From NCBI GenBank assembly GCA_039024435.1, contig JBCCQH010000051.1:1-51635 (forward strand): 51,635 nt of DNA. The letters run 5' to 3'. The notes beneath the pieces were generated by a model. That model had not been told where the DNA came from and did no database searches. It worked only from the letters and a program-made list of their open reading frames with translations. The translations under genes and the position numbers were made by a program. This document shows, piece by piece, positions 35,005-43,671 of this stretch (positions within the stretch are counted from its first letter, which is position 1; each line of letters opens with the position of its first letter). This stretch comes from JBCCQH01 sp039024435. Its GTDB lineage: Bacteria > Bacteroidota > Bacteroidia > J057 > JADKCL01.

Positions 35005-37806
35005 TCAGTGCGCTTCGAGCCAGTTTTTCCCCAGTCCGATTTCAACTTCCATCGGCACCTTGAAATCGACCGCGTTTTCCATGAGATCTTTGACCAGGAC
35101 ACTCAACTCTTCGATTTCGTCTTTGTGCGCTTCAAAGACCAATTCATCGTGGACCTGCAGGATCATCCGGGACTTGAGCTTGCGCTGCTTCATTTCGCGG
35201 TAGATGTTGATCATGGCGATCTTAATCAGGTCGGCAGCCGAACCTTGTACCGGCGTGTTGATGGCGTTGCGCTCGGCGAAGCCCTTCACTGTCGCGTTGC
35301 CGGAGTTGATGTTGGGGAGGTAACGGCGCCGGCCCATGATCGTTTCCGCATAGCCGTGGTCCCGTGCTTGGTCGATGCTCGCGTCCATGTAAGCCTTGAC
35401 CTGAGGGTAGGTCGCGAAATAGCTGTCGATGATTTCGGCCGCTTCCGAGCGCCGAATTTTGAGCCGTTGCGCCAGGCCAAAGGCCGAAATTCCGTAGATG
35501 ATCCCAAAGTTGACCATTTTAGCTTTGGCGCGCATATCGCCATCCACGTCGTCCATCCCCACACCAAATACCCGCGCGGCGGTGGCCCGGTGGATATCTT
35601 GCTTCTCCAAAAATGCTTCCAGCATGGCCGGAGACTGACTGAGTTCGGCCATGAGCCGCAATTCTACCTGCGAATAGTCTGCCGCCATGAACGTATACCC
35701 ATTTTCAGCGATGAACGCCTTGCGGATCTCCCGCCCTTCGTCGGTGCGGATGGGTATGTTTTGCAGGTTGGGGTTGTTCGAAGAGAGGCGCCCGGTCGCA
35801 GTCACCGCCTGGCTCAGCGTAGAGTGAATGCGGCCGGTTTTTTCATTGACCAACGCCGGCAAGGCATCCACGTAGGTAGATTTGAGCTTGCCCAATTTGC
35901 GGTAGCGCAACACATAAGCGGGAAAATCGTGCTTGTCCGCCAGTTTTACCAGTTCTTCTTCGCGGGTGGAATACTGACCGGTACGGGTCTTGCGCGCCTT
36001 GCCCAGCTTCAACTCGTCAAAAATAATTTCTCCGAGCTGTTTGGGGGAATTGATGTTGAACTCCCGCCCGGCCATATTGTAGATTTCCTGCTCGATTTTC
36101 AGCATCTCAGTTTCGAGCTCCTTTGAATATTCGCGCAGAAAATCCTCATCGACCTTGACCCCGTTGAATTCCACTTGGGTGAGGGCCGGTACCAAGGGCA
36201 ATTCCACGGTTTCCAGGACCTTGCGGACGTTGCCGGCATCGACTGCCGGATCGAGCTTTTCTTTGATCGCGAGAGTGATGTCGGCGTCTTCGCAGGCGTA
36301 TTCCAGAAGCTTATCCAGCGGTACGTCCCGCATACTGAGCTGCTTTTTGCCCTTCTTTCCGATCAGTGAGACAATCGACACCGGCTGGTAGTTCAGCAGT
36401 TCACGGGCCATCGCATCCATCCCGTGGGCGAGGTCCGGATTCACAACGTAGTGGGCGAGCATTGTGTCGTACAGCGGTTCACACACGTCCACGCCGTAGT
36501 TCTTCAGCAGCAGCATATCGTACTTCAGGTTCTGGCCGACCTTCACGATTTCCGTCGATTCCAGAATCTCTTTTAGGGTCTCTAATTGCTGGAGGCTTTC
36601 GGTGTCCCCTTCCGGGAAGTACACCATGTAGGCGGTACCGGGAGCCAGGCTCACGGTGAGGGCAATGATTTCTGCCGCCATCGGGTTCAGTCCGGTGGTT
36701 TCGGTATCGAAGCAGAAGGAGCCCGCAGCCTTGACGTCGGCGATGACCTGGGCCAGTTCCGCATCGGTTTTGACGTGAATGTAATTGTGGGCGCGGCTCT
36801 CAATTGTCTCGTAGCTCGGCTCTTCGGCGGGGGCGGCATCGGTCGTGGCGCCCGCGGCAGTGGAAGGGGCGGAGCCGGCGACCGGATTGCCAAATAAATC
36901 TTTGGCTTCATCGGGATGCCCGCGAAAAATCGGGCTGTTCAGAATCCGGTTGCCCGTATTCCGAAATTCCAACTCGGCGATGATTTCGGTGGTCGCTTCG
37001 CGGTCCGGATCCCCGATTTTGCAGTGGTCCTCATCGAAAGGCATGGGGACTTCCGTTTCAATCGTCGCCAGGACTTTCGAGAGGCGCCCTTGTTCGGCAT
37101 TTTCGGTGACCGTTTTACGGATGCTCGGCTTGGTGATTTCTTCGGCCCGGGCAATGATTTCTTCTACCGTGCCAAACGCATTGATGAGTTGGGCGGCGGT
37201 CTTGTCCCCCACACGGGGAATCCCGGGGATGTTGTCCACTTTATCCCCTTTCAGACCGAGGAAATCCACGACGTGCTCCGGGGGGACACCAAACTTTTTC
37301 TCGACCATTTCCCGGTCGTAAATCTCAATGCCATTGCCGGCGCGGGACGGTTTGTAGAGAAATACGTTTTCGGTGACCAACTGCGCGTAGTCTTTGTCCG
37401 GAGTGACCATGAACACCTGGAATCCGTTTTTCTCCGCGCGCTTGGAAATGGTGCCGATTACGTCATCGGCTTCGTAACCTTCCCATTGCAAAATGGGAAT
37501 GTTGAGGGCTTTCAGCAGGCGGCGGGCCATCGGAATGCCCATGCGGATGTCTTCGGGCATTTCTTCCCGGTTGGCCTTGTATTCGGGAAACATCTCGTGG
37601 CGAAAGGTCGGCCCGGACAGGTCAAAGGCGACCGCCAAGTGGGTGGGGCGTTCCTTCTCGATGATGCCGAGCAGCGTCAGCACAAAGCCGAACACCGCCG
37701 AGGTATTTTCCCCTTTTGAGTTGAGGCGCGGATTTTTGATAAAAGCAAAATGCGCCCGGTAAAGCAGCGCATACGCATCCAGCAGGAAGAGTTTTTTTTC
37801 AGCCAT
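35005..37806 (-). CDS. polA: DNA polymerase I
   Basis: The 933-residue protein has all three domains. The 5' nuclease spans about 1-290 (LLDAYALLYRAHFAF, YEADDVIGTI, TPDKDYAQLV). The 3'-5' exonuclease spans about 345-530 with intact motifs DTETTG, NLKYD and YACEDAD. The family A polymerase has motif A (DYSQVELRLMAEL), motif B (RAKAKMVNFGIIYG) and motif C (VHDELVFE). It fills gaps, removes RNA primers and repairs DNA. The proofreading residues are present, unlike the polymerase I of several other bacterial groups. It lies 81 bp downstream of the DUF1573-like gene on the same strand. Confidence 0.97.
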   Translation of the reverse strand: MAEKKLFLLDAYALLYRAHFAFIKNPRLNSKGENTSAVFGFVLTLLGIIEKERPTHLAVAFDLSGPTFRHEMFPEYKANREEMPEDIRMGIPMARRLLKALNIPILQWEGYEADDVIGTISKRAEKNGFQVFMVTPDKDYAQLVTENVFLYKPSRAGNGIEIYDREMVEKKFGVPPEHVVDFLGLKGDKVDNIPGIPRVGDKTAAQLINAFGTVEEIIARAEEITKPSIRKTVTENAEQGRLSKVLATIETEVPMPFDEDHCKIGDPDREATTEIIAELEFRNTGNRILNSPIFRGHPDEAKDLFGNPVAGSAPSTAAGATTDAAPAEEPSYETIESRAHNYIHVKTDAELAQVIADVKAAGSFCFDTETTGLNPMAAEIIALTVSLAPGTAYMVYFPEGDTESLQQLETLKEILESTEIVKVGQNLKYDMLLLKNYGVDVCEPLYDTMLAHYVVNPDLAHGMDAMARELLNYQPVSIVSLIGKKGKKQLSMRDVPLDKLLEYACEDADITLAIKEKLDPAVDAGNVRKVLETVELPLVPALTQVEFNGVKVDEDFLREYSKELETEMLKIEQEIYNMAGREFNINSPKQLGEIIFDELKLGKARKTRTGQYSTREEELVKLADKHDFPAYVLRYRKLGKLKSTYVDALPALVNEKTGRIHSTLSQAVTATGRLSSNNPNLQNIPIRTDEGREIRKAFIAENGYTFMAADYSQVELRLMAELSQSPAMLEAFLEKQDIHRATAARVFGVGMDDVDGDMRAKAKMVNFGIIYGISAFGLAQRLKIRRSEAAEIIDSYFATYPQVKAYMDASIDQARDHGYAETIMGRRRYLPNINSGNATVKGFAERNAINTPVQGSAADLIKIAMINIYREMKQRKLKSRMILQVHDELVFEAHKDEIEELSVLVKDLMENAVDFKVPMEVEIGLGKNWLEAH

Positions 37807-37887
37807 TTTGAGAATTCCGTATTGTGACCCTGAAGGTAAGGAATAATTCCTAATGCCGGGGCGCCTCCGCCGATTGTCCCGGCGAGG

Positions 37888-38313
37888 TTATTCCCGTGGT
37901 TCCACCTGAACTTTGAGGCTCAGGTAAAATTCGGGCTGTTGCGGACTGGTATGGGTCACAGTGAAGAAGGCGACGAAATTTCCGGTGTCCGGCGGTACGC
38001 AATGGGCAAATACGGTGTCTTGCCCGCCCAGCGGAACAGTATCGGTAGGGACAATGCAGGCGCAGAAAGCATTTTGCGGCGCGCATTCGACCAACTGCAC
38101 TGGCTTCCATCCCGAATTGTAGAATACAAAGGGCAGATGCAGAGTGTCGCCCAGGGTGATTGTGTCTTGTTGGAAGATTTCCCGCCATGTAATGTGGGTG
38201 ATTTTGTGGGCGTCTTTGTCTTTGGGTTTCGCCTCGGAGCCATTGCTCCCCGAGCAAGCCACCAGCAACAACATCAGAGACAGTAAAAGGGAGAAAAGGG
38301 GCTTGGCATTCAT
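37888..38313 (-). CDS. DUF1573-like lipoprotein
   Basis: The 141-residue protein has a lipoprotein signal (LLSLMLLLVACSG) and an Ig-like domain of the DUF1573 type: TITLGDTLHLPFVFYNSGWK, VECAPQNAFCACIVP and VTHTSPQQPEFYLSLKVQV. The two or three Cys in the middle are typical of this family in Bacteroidota. The function is not known. Its start overlaps the rsmD stop in an ATGA, so it is translationally coupled to rsmD. Confidence 0.85.
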   Translation of the reverse strand: MNAKPLFSLLLSLMLLLVACSGSNGSEAKPKDKDAHKITHITWREIFQQDTITLGDTLHLPFVFYNSGWKPVQLVECAPQNAFCACIVPTDTVPLGGQDTVFAHCVPPDTGNFVAFFTVTHTSPQQPEFYLSLKVQVEPRE

Positions 38314-38861
38314 GCTTCTGCGGAGTCAGGGTATTGGTAAATGGAAAACGCGCTGCTGCCATATCTGCGCAGCTCCACAAAATAGGGCGAGGGTCCGTGG
38401 TCTTCCCGGGTGGCGTGCTCGAGGATGAGCCAGCCCCCTTCCCGAAGCAAATTACGCCGAAAACAGGTCGCCACCAGCTCGGCCTGACCAGCCATTGCGT
38501 AGGGTGGATCCAGGAAAATGATGTCGTAAACGCCACTATCTTTTTGCAGAAAACGGAGAACATCGGATTTGACGGTGTGGCCTCGGTCCGGTGCCAGGAT
38601 CGCAAATTGGGTGCGGATGAAGCGCAAGCAGCCGGGATGGCGGTCCACCGCGGTGACATGGGCGGCCCCCCGGCTCAGAAATTCGTAACTCATGTTGCCG
38701 GTCCCGGCAAAACAATCCAGGACCCGGGCGCCGCCAAGGAGCATCCGGTGGCGCAGGATATTGAACAAACCCTCTTTGGCTTGGTCGGTCGTAGGGCGGA
38801 CCGGCAAGCCTTTGGGAGCGTGTACTTGGCGCCCCTTGTACTTTCCTCCGATGATGCGCAT
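38310..38861 (-). CDS. rsmD: 16S rRNA (guanine(966)-N(2))-methyltransferase
   Basis: The 183-residue protein begins MRIIGGKYKGRQV with PTTDQAKEGLFNIL, the RsmD opening. SAM motif I is LDCFAGTGNMSYEFLSRGA and motif IV is FLDPPYA (DPPY for N2-guanine). The length is normal. It methylates G966 of 16S rRNA in the assembling 30S subunit. It lies 35 bp after the DUF3822 gene, a pairing commonly seen in Bacteroidota. Confidence 0.95.
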   Translation of the reverse strand: MRIIGGKYKGRQVHAPKGLPVRPTTDQAKEGLFNILRHRMLLGGARVLDCFAGTGNMSYEFLSRGAAHVTAVDRHPGCLRFIRTQFAILAPDRGHTVKSDVLRFLQKDSGVYDIIFLDPPYAMAGQAELVATCFRRNLLREGGWLILEHATREDHGPSPYFVELRRYGSSAFSIYQYPDSAEA

Positions 38862-38896
38862 CGGGGCAAAGATAGGCGATGAAACCGGAAGTGGAA

Positions 38897-39742
38897 TCAG
38901 TAGGTAAGGTAGGCGTAGCGCCAGGTAGGCAATTTTTCACTGCGGGTAACAAAGCAATCGGTGAGTGCTTTCTGCGGCACTTCGATGCCCGGAATGTACT
39001 TGCGCAACTGCCGCAACAATTCGCTTTCCAATTCAAACTCGCCGATGGCCAGCACCTGAGTCGATTTGGGGTCTTGCTTCAGCGTGTCCATGACCAACTG
39101 GACGAAATACACGATGTCGGTCACCCCGACGTAATTGTACGCATTGCAGATGTGCAGATTACCGGCTTTGAGTCCAGTCAGGACAAACTCACCGGCAAAA
39201 ATGTGGACCAAGATCAAATCGGGGTAGGTATCCGCGAGGGCCACCGCTAGATTGATGGCCGGCAGGCAAAACGGCACATATTCCGGGGCTTCAAGGTAGA
39301 AATCGCACTTCTGCTTGACCGGGAAGGGCACCGTGAAAATCGCAGTAGCGTGGCCCGCATCCATGTTGCGGTAGTCGAGGTGGTCCACTTCAAAGCTCTC
39401 TTTGATGAGGGCACCGGCGAATTCTTTGACCTGCTTGGGCTGGAAAAGACGGGTGGGAATCAGCGAAAATTCCAGGGTTCCGTTGATCACCCGGATCGAA
39501 GCGTAGTCCTCTTTGAGGAAGTAATCCTGGGCGTAAACCGCATCAAAAAAGTCCGAATAGTCCAGGTCGATTTTGGAGCGGTACTCTTTGGCGGCGAGGA
39601 TTTTACCCGCTTCGGAGAGGACCGCATACTGCAACAGGTTGGGACGCATCAACAGACGCAGTGAGTTGTTCCGAACCTGTTCGGGCTCGAATTGCGCGCT
39701 TTGATGTTGATATGCAGAGTAGATGGTTTCCACGACGACCAA
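38897..39742 (-). CDS. DUF3822 family protein
   Basis: About 281 residues match the DUF3822 family: FEPEQVRNNSLRLLMRPNL, a middle PVKQKCDFYLEAPEYV, DLILVHIFAGEFVLTG and YFVQLVMDTLKQDPKST. It has an actin-like/ASKHA-type fold of unknown function and is usually next to rsmD, as here. No ATG is in frame near the start of homology. TTG at 39742 and GTG at 39733 are the candidates. The promoter at 39782-39812 would start transcription near 39775, which rules out the open frame further upstream. Confidence 0.82.
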   Translation of the reverse strand: MVVVETIYSAYQHQSAQFEPEQVRNNSLRLLMRPNLLQYAVLSEAGKILAAKEYRSKIDLDYSDFFDAVYAQDYFLKEDYASIRVINGTLEFSLIPTRLFQPKQVKEFAGALIKESFEVDHLDYRNMDAGHATAIFTVPFPVKQKCDFYLEAPEYVPFCLPAINLAVALADTYPDLILVHIFAGEFVLTGLKAGNLHICNAYNYVGVTDIVYFVQLVMDTLKQDPKSTQVLAIGEFELESELLRQLRKYIPGIEVPQKALTDCFVTRSEKLPTWRYAYLTY

Positions 39743-39781
39743 AGATTGAACGGGGTAAAAATAAAGAAATATTTTGATTTG

Positions 39782-39812
39782 CAAAGAAATACATTCCGAA
39801 CCCCGAAACAAA
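39782..39812 (-). promoter_or_regulatory. Bacteroidota-type promoter for the DUF3822-rsmD-polA cluster
   Basis: On the minus strand TTTG (39812-39809) and TTTCTTTG (39789-39782) are 19 bp apart; the -7 box differs from TAnnTTTG by one base. It fits the start of DUF3822 about 40 bases downstream. The rest of the 39813-40067 gap holds the leader of the beta-barrel gene, and I see no clear promoter box there. Confidence 0.65.
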
Positions 39813-40067
39813 TTGCTTCCCACTGATTATCAATCATTTGAATACTGATTCCTGTGACTGAGTTTCCGTATTTATACCCGTTTTCACCTTAGGGAAACTC
39901 CGGGTTGACTGCCGTTCGCGGGAGCGATATTCAGTTGCCCATTGCTGTCATTCCGGGTCCAATCGAGTTTCGGTGACCACTTGGGCGAAAAAGCAACAAA
40001 ATCTTCGCCCACGCGGTTTATTGATAAAAGTACCTTATTTTTAAAGTCTGGTATTAAATTAAACCCC

Positions 40068-40688
40068 ATGTTGAGGAAATACATCATCGGATTTATCGGC
40101 GCCCTGCTCATTGCCCAACTCGGACAGGCCCAACTCCGGGACAAAGCGACCTTTCACGGTGGGTTTACCTATCAGTTTGTGTCCATGACTCCGCAAGGGT
40201 CGCCTTCTCCTTGGCGCATCCCCTTTTACGGACTCAGCCTGGGCATGAACTACACGCTGCTGCACTCAAACGATCAGGTCTCGCTGGGCATCAATCCCAA
40301 CGGCAACTTTTCCTTTATCTTTTCGAGCCTATTTGGAACCAGCTTGCAGGCCCAAGCCCCGGTGTTTTTGTTGGCCCGGGTCGGAGCCGGAGCCACGCCT
40401 TACAATGAGCAGAAGTTTGGAATCGGTGCCGGAATCGGTGCCACCTACACTTACATGCTGCACTCGCAGATCTTCCAGGACAATCTCGGCAACCTCTACA
40501 ATGTGCGCCTGACCGAAGGCTGGGTCAATCCTTCGGCCGTCGTGGAAATCGGGCTGAAGACCCGCTTTTCAAATTATCTGTTCCGCTTCAATTGGAGCCT
40601 CATTCGTCCTACTTTGATCGTGCCCGAACTGAACGATTTGCCGGTGCGCTTCGGCACGGCCGGATTGAGTATTTTGTACACTTTCTGA
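40068..40688 (+). CDS. Outer membrane beta-barrel protein of unknown function
   Basis: The 206-residue protein has a signal peptide (MLRKYIIGFIGALLIAQLGQ, cleaved after QAQ). Amphipathic strands alternate with short turns (GGFTYQFVSM, YGLSLGMNYTLL, QVSLGINPNGNFSF, GAGIGATYTYML), ending in LSILYTF with a terminal aromatic, as in small barrels. No family name is clear. Its TGA stop codon is also the left flanking TGA of the mini-element that begins in the next base. Confidence 0.8.
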   Translation: MLRKYIIGFIGALLIAQLGQAQLRDKATFHGGFTYQFVSMTPQGSPSPWRIPFYGLSLGMNYTLLHSNDQVSLGINPNGNFSFIFSSLFGTSLQAQAPVFLLARVGAGATPYNEQKFGIGAGIGATYTYMLHSQIFQDNLGNLYNVRLTEGWVNPSAVVEIGLKTRFSNYLFRFNWSLIRPTLIVPELNDLPVRFGTAGLSILYTF

Positions 40689-40741
40689 GAGGCGGTTTAA
40701 ATTTAATCCTGAGATTTTGTTATGGCATCTTTTTCCGCCTC
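40689..40741 (+). mobile_element. 53-bp internally deleted mini-element (copy B)
   Basis: The element begins GAGGCGG and ends CCGCCTC, a perfect 7-bp inverted repeat, and TGA flanks both ends (40686-40688 and 40742-40744), a TNA duplication. Its left 47 bp match copy A's left end (TTTAA, GATTTTG.TATGGCATC, TTTTTCCGCC), and its last bases equal the right end of copy C. It therefore looks like copy A with everything between two CCGCC words deleted. Confidence 0.75.
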
Positions 40742-40810
40742 TGAACGCGGGCGATTTACCATTGCCTCATGGACCTTCTGTCTGACCGGTACCCAATCGG
40801 TCCCGATGGA

Positions 40811-41242
40811 TTATGATCCCTGGTTTTGGATCCGTTCGAGTTCGGGAGCGGTCACCGGATCGAAAGCTTCGTCCCATACTTGGACATGTTCGGATCGAAT
40901 CGTTAGGCGGGCGCCATCTTCCACCCCTTTGTGCCCACACAACACACTGACCACCGGACCGGGGCTTACCTTGGCCGAATGGATCACCATGTCCAGCCGC
41001 TCAATTGTGGACAATTCTTCCACGCGGGTATCGGTGTTGCGGAAAGGTTGCAGGGAAAAACGGGAGCATCCTTTCAGAGTACAATAAAAAAAGGTAAAAT
41101 CGGGATTGCGGACCGAGGCCACTTGCGGCAACAGCACTTGGAAACGGATGATATCTGCTTCTTGGGTAAGGTTGCGCAGCCGGCCTCCCCGGAGGCCTCG
41201 AAAAAGATGGGCGGCTGCTTCTGCACTTGTGGTTGGCTCCAT
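40811..41242 (-). CDS. Hypothetical cytosolic protein
   Basis: The 143-residue frame (MEPTTSAEAAAHLFRGLRGG, ending PELERIQNQGS) has normal amino-acid composition and a plausible beta-rich core (FTFFYCTLKGC, VVSVLCGHKG, ARLTIRSEHVQVWDE). No signal, membrane segment or recognised family is seen. Convergent with the beta-barrel gene. The strand is chosen because the opposite frames are low-complexity and start inside the mini-element. Confidence 0.5.
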   Translation of the reverse strand: MEPTTSAEAAAHLFRGLRGGRLRNLTQEADIIRFQVLLPQVASVRNPDFTFFYCTLKGCSRFSLQPFRNTDTRVEELSTIERLDMVIHSAKVSPGPVVSVLCGHKGVEDGARLTIRSEHVQVWDEAFDPVTAPELERIQNQGS

Positions 41243-41313
41243 GCATTTTGCCGTTTGCCGGAAATCAAGATCAAGTTAAAGGTTCCCCACGAAGTTTTCC
41301 AGTGAATTTTGGC

Positions 41314-42045
41314 TTAATTCCCGGTCCCGGCCAGGGTCAGCCGGGCCAAGTAATAGCCCTCACCCGCTTCGTGAACGATTTCGACGTTGTAACCGGCATT
41401 CTCCGCGTATTCCCGCATCGTGAGTGGATCCAGGTACAGCCAGTAGTAGGCGGCGCCCCGGATGCCTTGGTATTCCATTTGGTACCATACCTGCCCGAAA
41501 TAGTGCCGCACGTCTTCCCGCAACTCCGCTGTCCCAATGTCGGCAAACTTCAGATCCGAAGAATCGAACAAGATTTGGCCCTCCGGCTCCAAGAGCCCTT
41601 TGGCGTGTTCCAGAAAGCGCTCCAATCCCACTAAATCCCGCACGAACCCGATGCCATTCATCAGCAGCAGGATCGTGTCGTACCGCTCCCCGGTCAAGGA
41701 AAAAAAGTCGAGGTGACGGGCGTCTTTCACTCCCAGCTCGCGGGCAACAGCAATCGCTTCCCCGGAAACGTCGATAGCGGTGACTTCCCGGTTCAGTTCT
41801 TCTTGCAGGAAAATGGAAATGCACCCCGCACCCGCCCCGACGTCCAGCACCCGTCCCCGCGCAAGGGCGCAGCCCATCTCATCGTAGATGCTGAAATCTT
41901 CATAGTCCCGAAAAAAGAGATCGACCGAATAGGGCGTAATATCGCCATCCTTGGTGAACACCTTGATGAGTTTTCGTTCACCGGACGCGTAGTAGTCGCG
42001 GATGGCCAGGCCCAGGGGCAGCCAGGAAGGAAATGCCATGCCCAA
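41314..42045 (-). CDS. Class I SAM-dependent methyltransferase
   Basis: The 243-residue protein has a Rossmann methyltransferase core: motif I VLDVGAGAGCISIFLQ, acidic loop VTAIDVSGEAIAV, then DTILLLMNGIGFVRDL and a C-terminal lid (YYWLYLDPLTMREYAENAGY). The substrate is unknown; the fold is of the small-molecule type. It lies 33 bp after a T9SS cargo gene on the same strand, which is probably incidental. Confidence 0.88.
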   Translation of the reverse strand: MGMAFPSWLPLGLAIRDYYASGERKLIKVFTKDGDITPYSVDLFFRDYEDFSIYDEMGCALARGRVLDVGAGAGCISIFLQEELNREVTAIDVSGEAIAVARELGVKDARHLDFFSLTGERYDTILLLMNGIGFVRDLVGLERFLEHAKGLLEPEGQILFDSSDLKFADIGTAELREDVRHYFGQVWYQMEYQGIRGAAYYWLYLDPLTMREYAENAGYNVEIVHEAGEGYYLARLTLAGTGN

Positions 42046-42078
42046 AGATAATCAATCCGGCAAAGTGGGTAACCGCCT

Positions 42079-43647
42079 TTACTGCTTAACGAGTTTTTTC
42101 GCGACCATTCCGCGGTTGGTTTGCACCCGGAGGAAATACGTACCGGCCGGGCAATTTTCCAGGGGAACGGCAAACGTGGGACCTTCGATCTTCCAGGAAC
42201 CGAGCTTCTGCCCATTGCTCCCGATTAACTCCGCCGAATGCAGCCAATCACCCCGCAATTCGATCCTGTTGTCGGTCGGATTCGGGAAAAGGTGCAGTTC
42301 CGGCAATTCCTCACCGCCGATTTGTTGTTCGAGCGCCGTGGTCATATTTCCCAGCGCAATCCGGGAAAAGTAGATGTTCAGCCGTCCCTGCCGCACATCG
42401 CCCCAGACCGCACTCAGCGTGTCATCGACCAGGACCGAGCCCATGAAATCGTTGCCCGAGAGTGGACCGTAGGTAGTATCGTAAACCGACAGCAAATCGG
42501 AAATGGGGAAATTGGGGGCAAAGTTGGTCGAATCTTTCCAGCGCACGGCGCCCCAAATCTCCGAAGCTTGCGCGTAGCCGGAGCCATTTCCACTGCGCCG
42601 GTCCCGCCAGGTTACGATCAGATCCCCATCCCGGTCAAAGTCCGCCCAGACCAAGTCCTGCAAGACACCGGTGCCCGCGGGGTCATCGTTTACGCGGAGC
42701 GGTGCAGTCCAGTTTTGGCCGGCATCAGTAGATTCCAGCAGGTACACGTCCAGGTCTCCGCTGAGATCCGCCACCATCAAAAGCGCCAAATGATCCGGAT
42801 CCGAGGGGTCAGTCGCGAGGCGGTAGCCCTTCTTGGCGAGGCTATCGGAAGGATTGAACAGGCCAAAGTAGACATCGTGGTAGCTGAAGCTAGCGCCCCC
42901 ATCGGTGCTGGAAGCGTGGAAATATCCGGGAAAGAGGTTCTGGGAGGTTTCCCAGCTCGGATAGATCGCGTGGAAGGTGCCATCGGCGGAGACGGCGGGC
43001 GCGGGCATCGGGCTGGCAATCGCGGGACCGACCAGGTAATTCAAGGTATCGAGGTAGCGCCACGGCTCCCAAGCGGTGCCGCCAGTGGTGGAACGCACAA
43101 AATAGGAACGCTTGGGCAGGGCTACCCACTGGGGCGGCATGGTTGTGAGGTATTGGTGATCCCGGTAGGGACCAGTGGAACGGTCAATCGTGAACCAAGG
43201 TCGGTCAATCGGTCGCTGGCCCCCATCGGCACCAATGTCAAGGGCCACCACCGGATTTCCCCAGGAAAGCCCCCCGTCGGTTGACTTCAGGGTATAGATG
43301 GCCCCTGAGTCCGGCTCAGAAAAATCAACGTAGCACACGAAGACATCGCCCGCCGCATCGAATTGGATCGAGGGGTCGGCGGAGCCCCAGGTGGTGGAAA
43401 AATGGGGCAAGTTGACCGTAGTGCTCCAGGACTGGCCTCCGTCAAAGGTCACCCGGGTCTTCATCGTGACCGGCTGCTGAAACACAAACCCCATCCAGGC
43501 GACCACCAGGTGCTGCGGATTGCTGGGATTGACCGCAAGGTAGGGTTCTCCCTCGAAGATGAATCCATTCGAGAGGTTCTGGTTCTGGGCAAAGGCGGTG
43601 CTCTGCGCGATGAGCAACGTCGCCAATAGGGCAAAAAAGCTTTTCAT
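42079..43647 (-). CDS. Secreted BNR/sialidase-like propeller protein with T9SS type A domain
   Basis: The 522-residue protein has a signal peptide (MKSFFALLATLLIAQSTAFA) and a propeller with Asp-box motifs (STDGGLSW, STDGGASF, STDAGQNW, FDGGQSWS) spaced through 60-330, as in sialidases and exo-alpha-type propellers. The catalytic Arg triad and Tyr of true sialidases are not evident, so it may be a non-enzymatic propeller. The C-terminal 75 residues (LHLFPNPTDNRIEL, ending GMVAKKLVKQ) are a T9SS type A sorting domain with the FPNP start. It follows the choice-of-anchor gene by 24 bp in one operon. Confidence 0.88.
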   Translation of the reverse strand: MKSFFALLATLLIAQSTAFAQNQNLSNGFIFEGEPYLAVNPSNPQHLVVAWMGFVFQQPVTMKTRVTFDGGQSWSTTVNLPHFSTTWGSADPSIQFDAAGDVFVCYVDFSEPDSGAIYTLKSTDGGLSWGNPVVALDIGADGGQRPIDRPWFTIDRSTGPYRDHQYLTTMPPQWVALPKRSYFVRSTTGGTAWEPWRYLDTLNYLVGPAIASPMPAPAVSADGTFHAIYPSWETSQNLFPGYFHASSTDGGASFSYHDVYFGLFNPSDSLAKKGYRLATDPSDPDHLALLMVADLSGDLDVYLLESTDAGQNWTAPLRVNDDPAGTGVLQDLVWADFDRDGDLIVTWRDRRSGNGSGYAQASEIWGAVRWKDSTNFAPNFPISDLLSVYDTTYGPLSGNDFMGSVLVDDTLSAVWGDVRQGRLNIYFSRIALGNMTTALEQQIGGEELPELHLFPNPTDNRIELRGDWLHSAELIGSNGQKLGSWKIEGPTFAVPLENCPAGTYFLRVQTNRGMVAKKLVKQ

Positions 43648-43671
43648 GAGCAGAAGTGCGGGGATTCAAAT

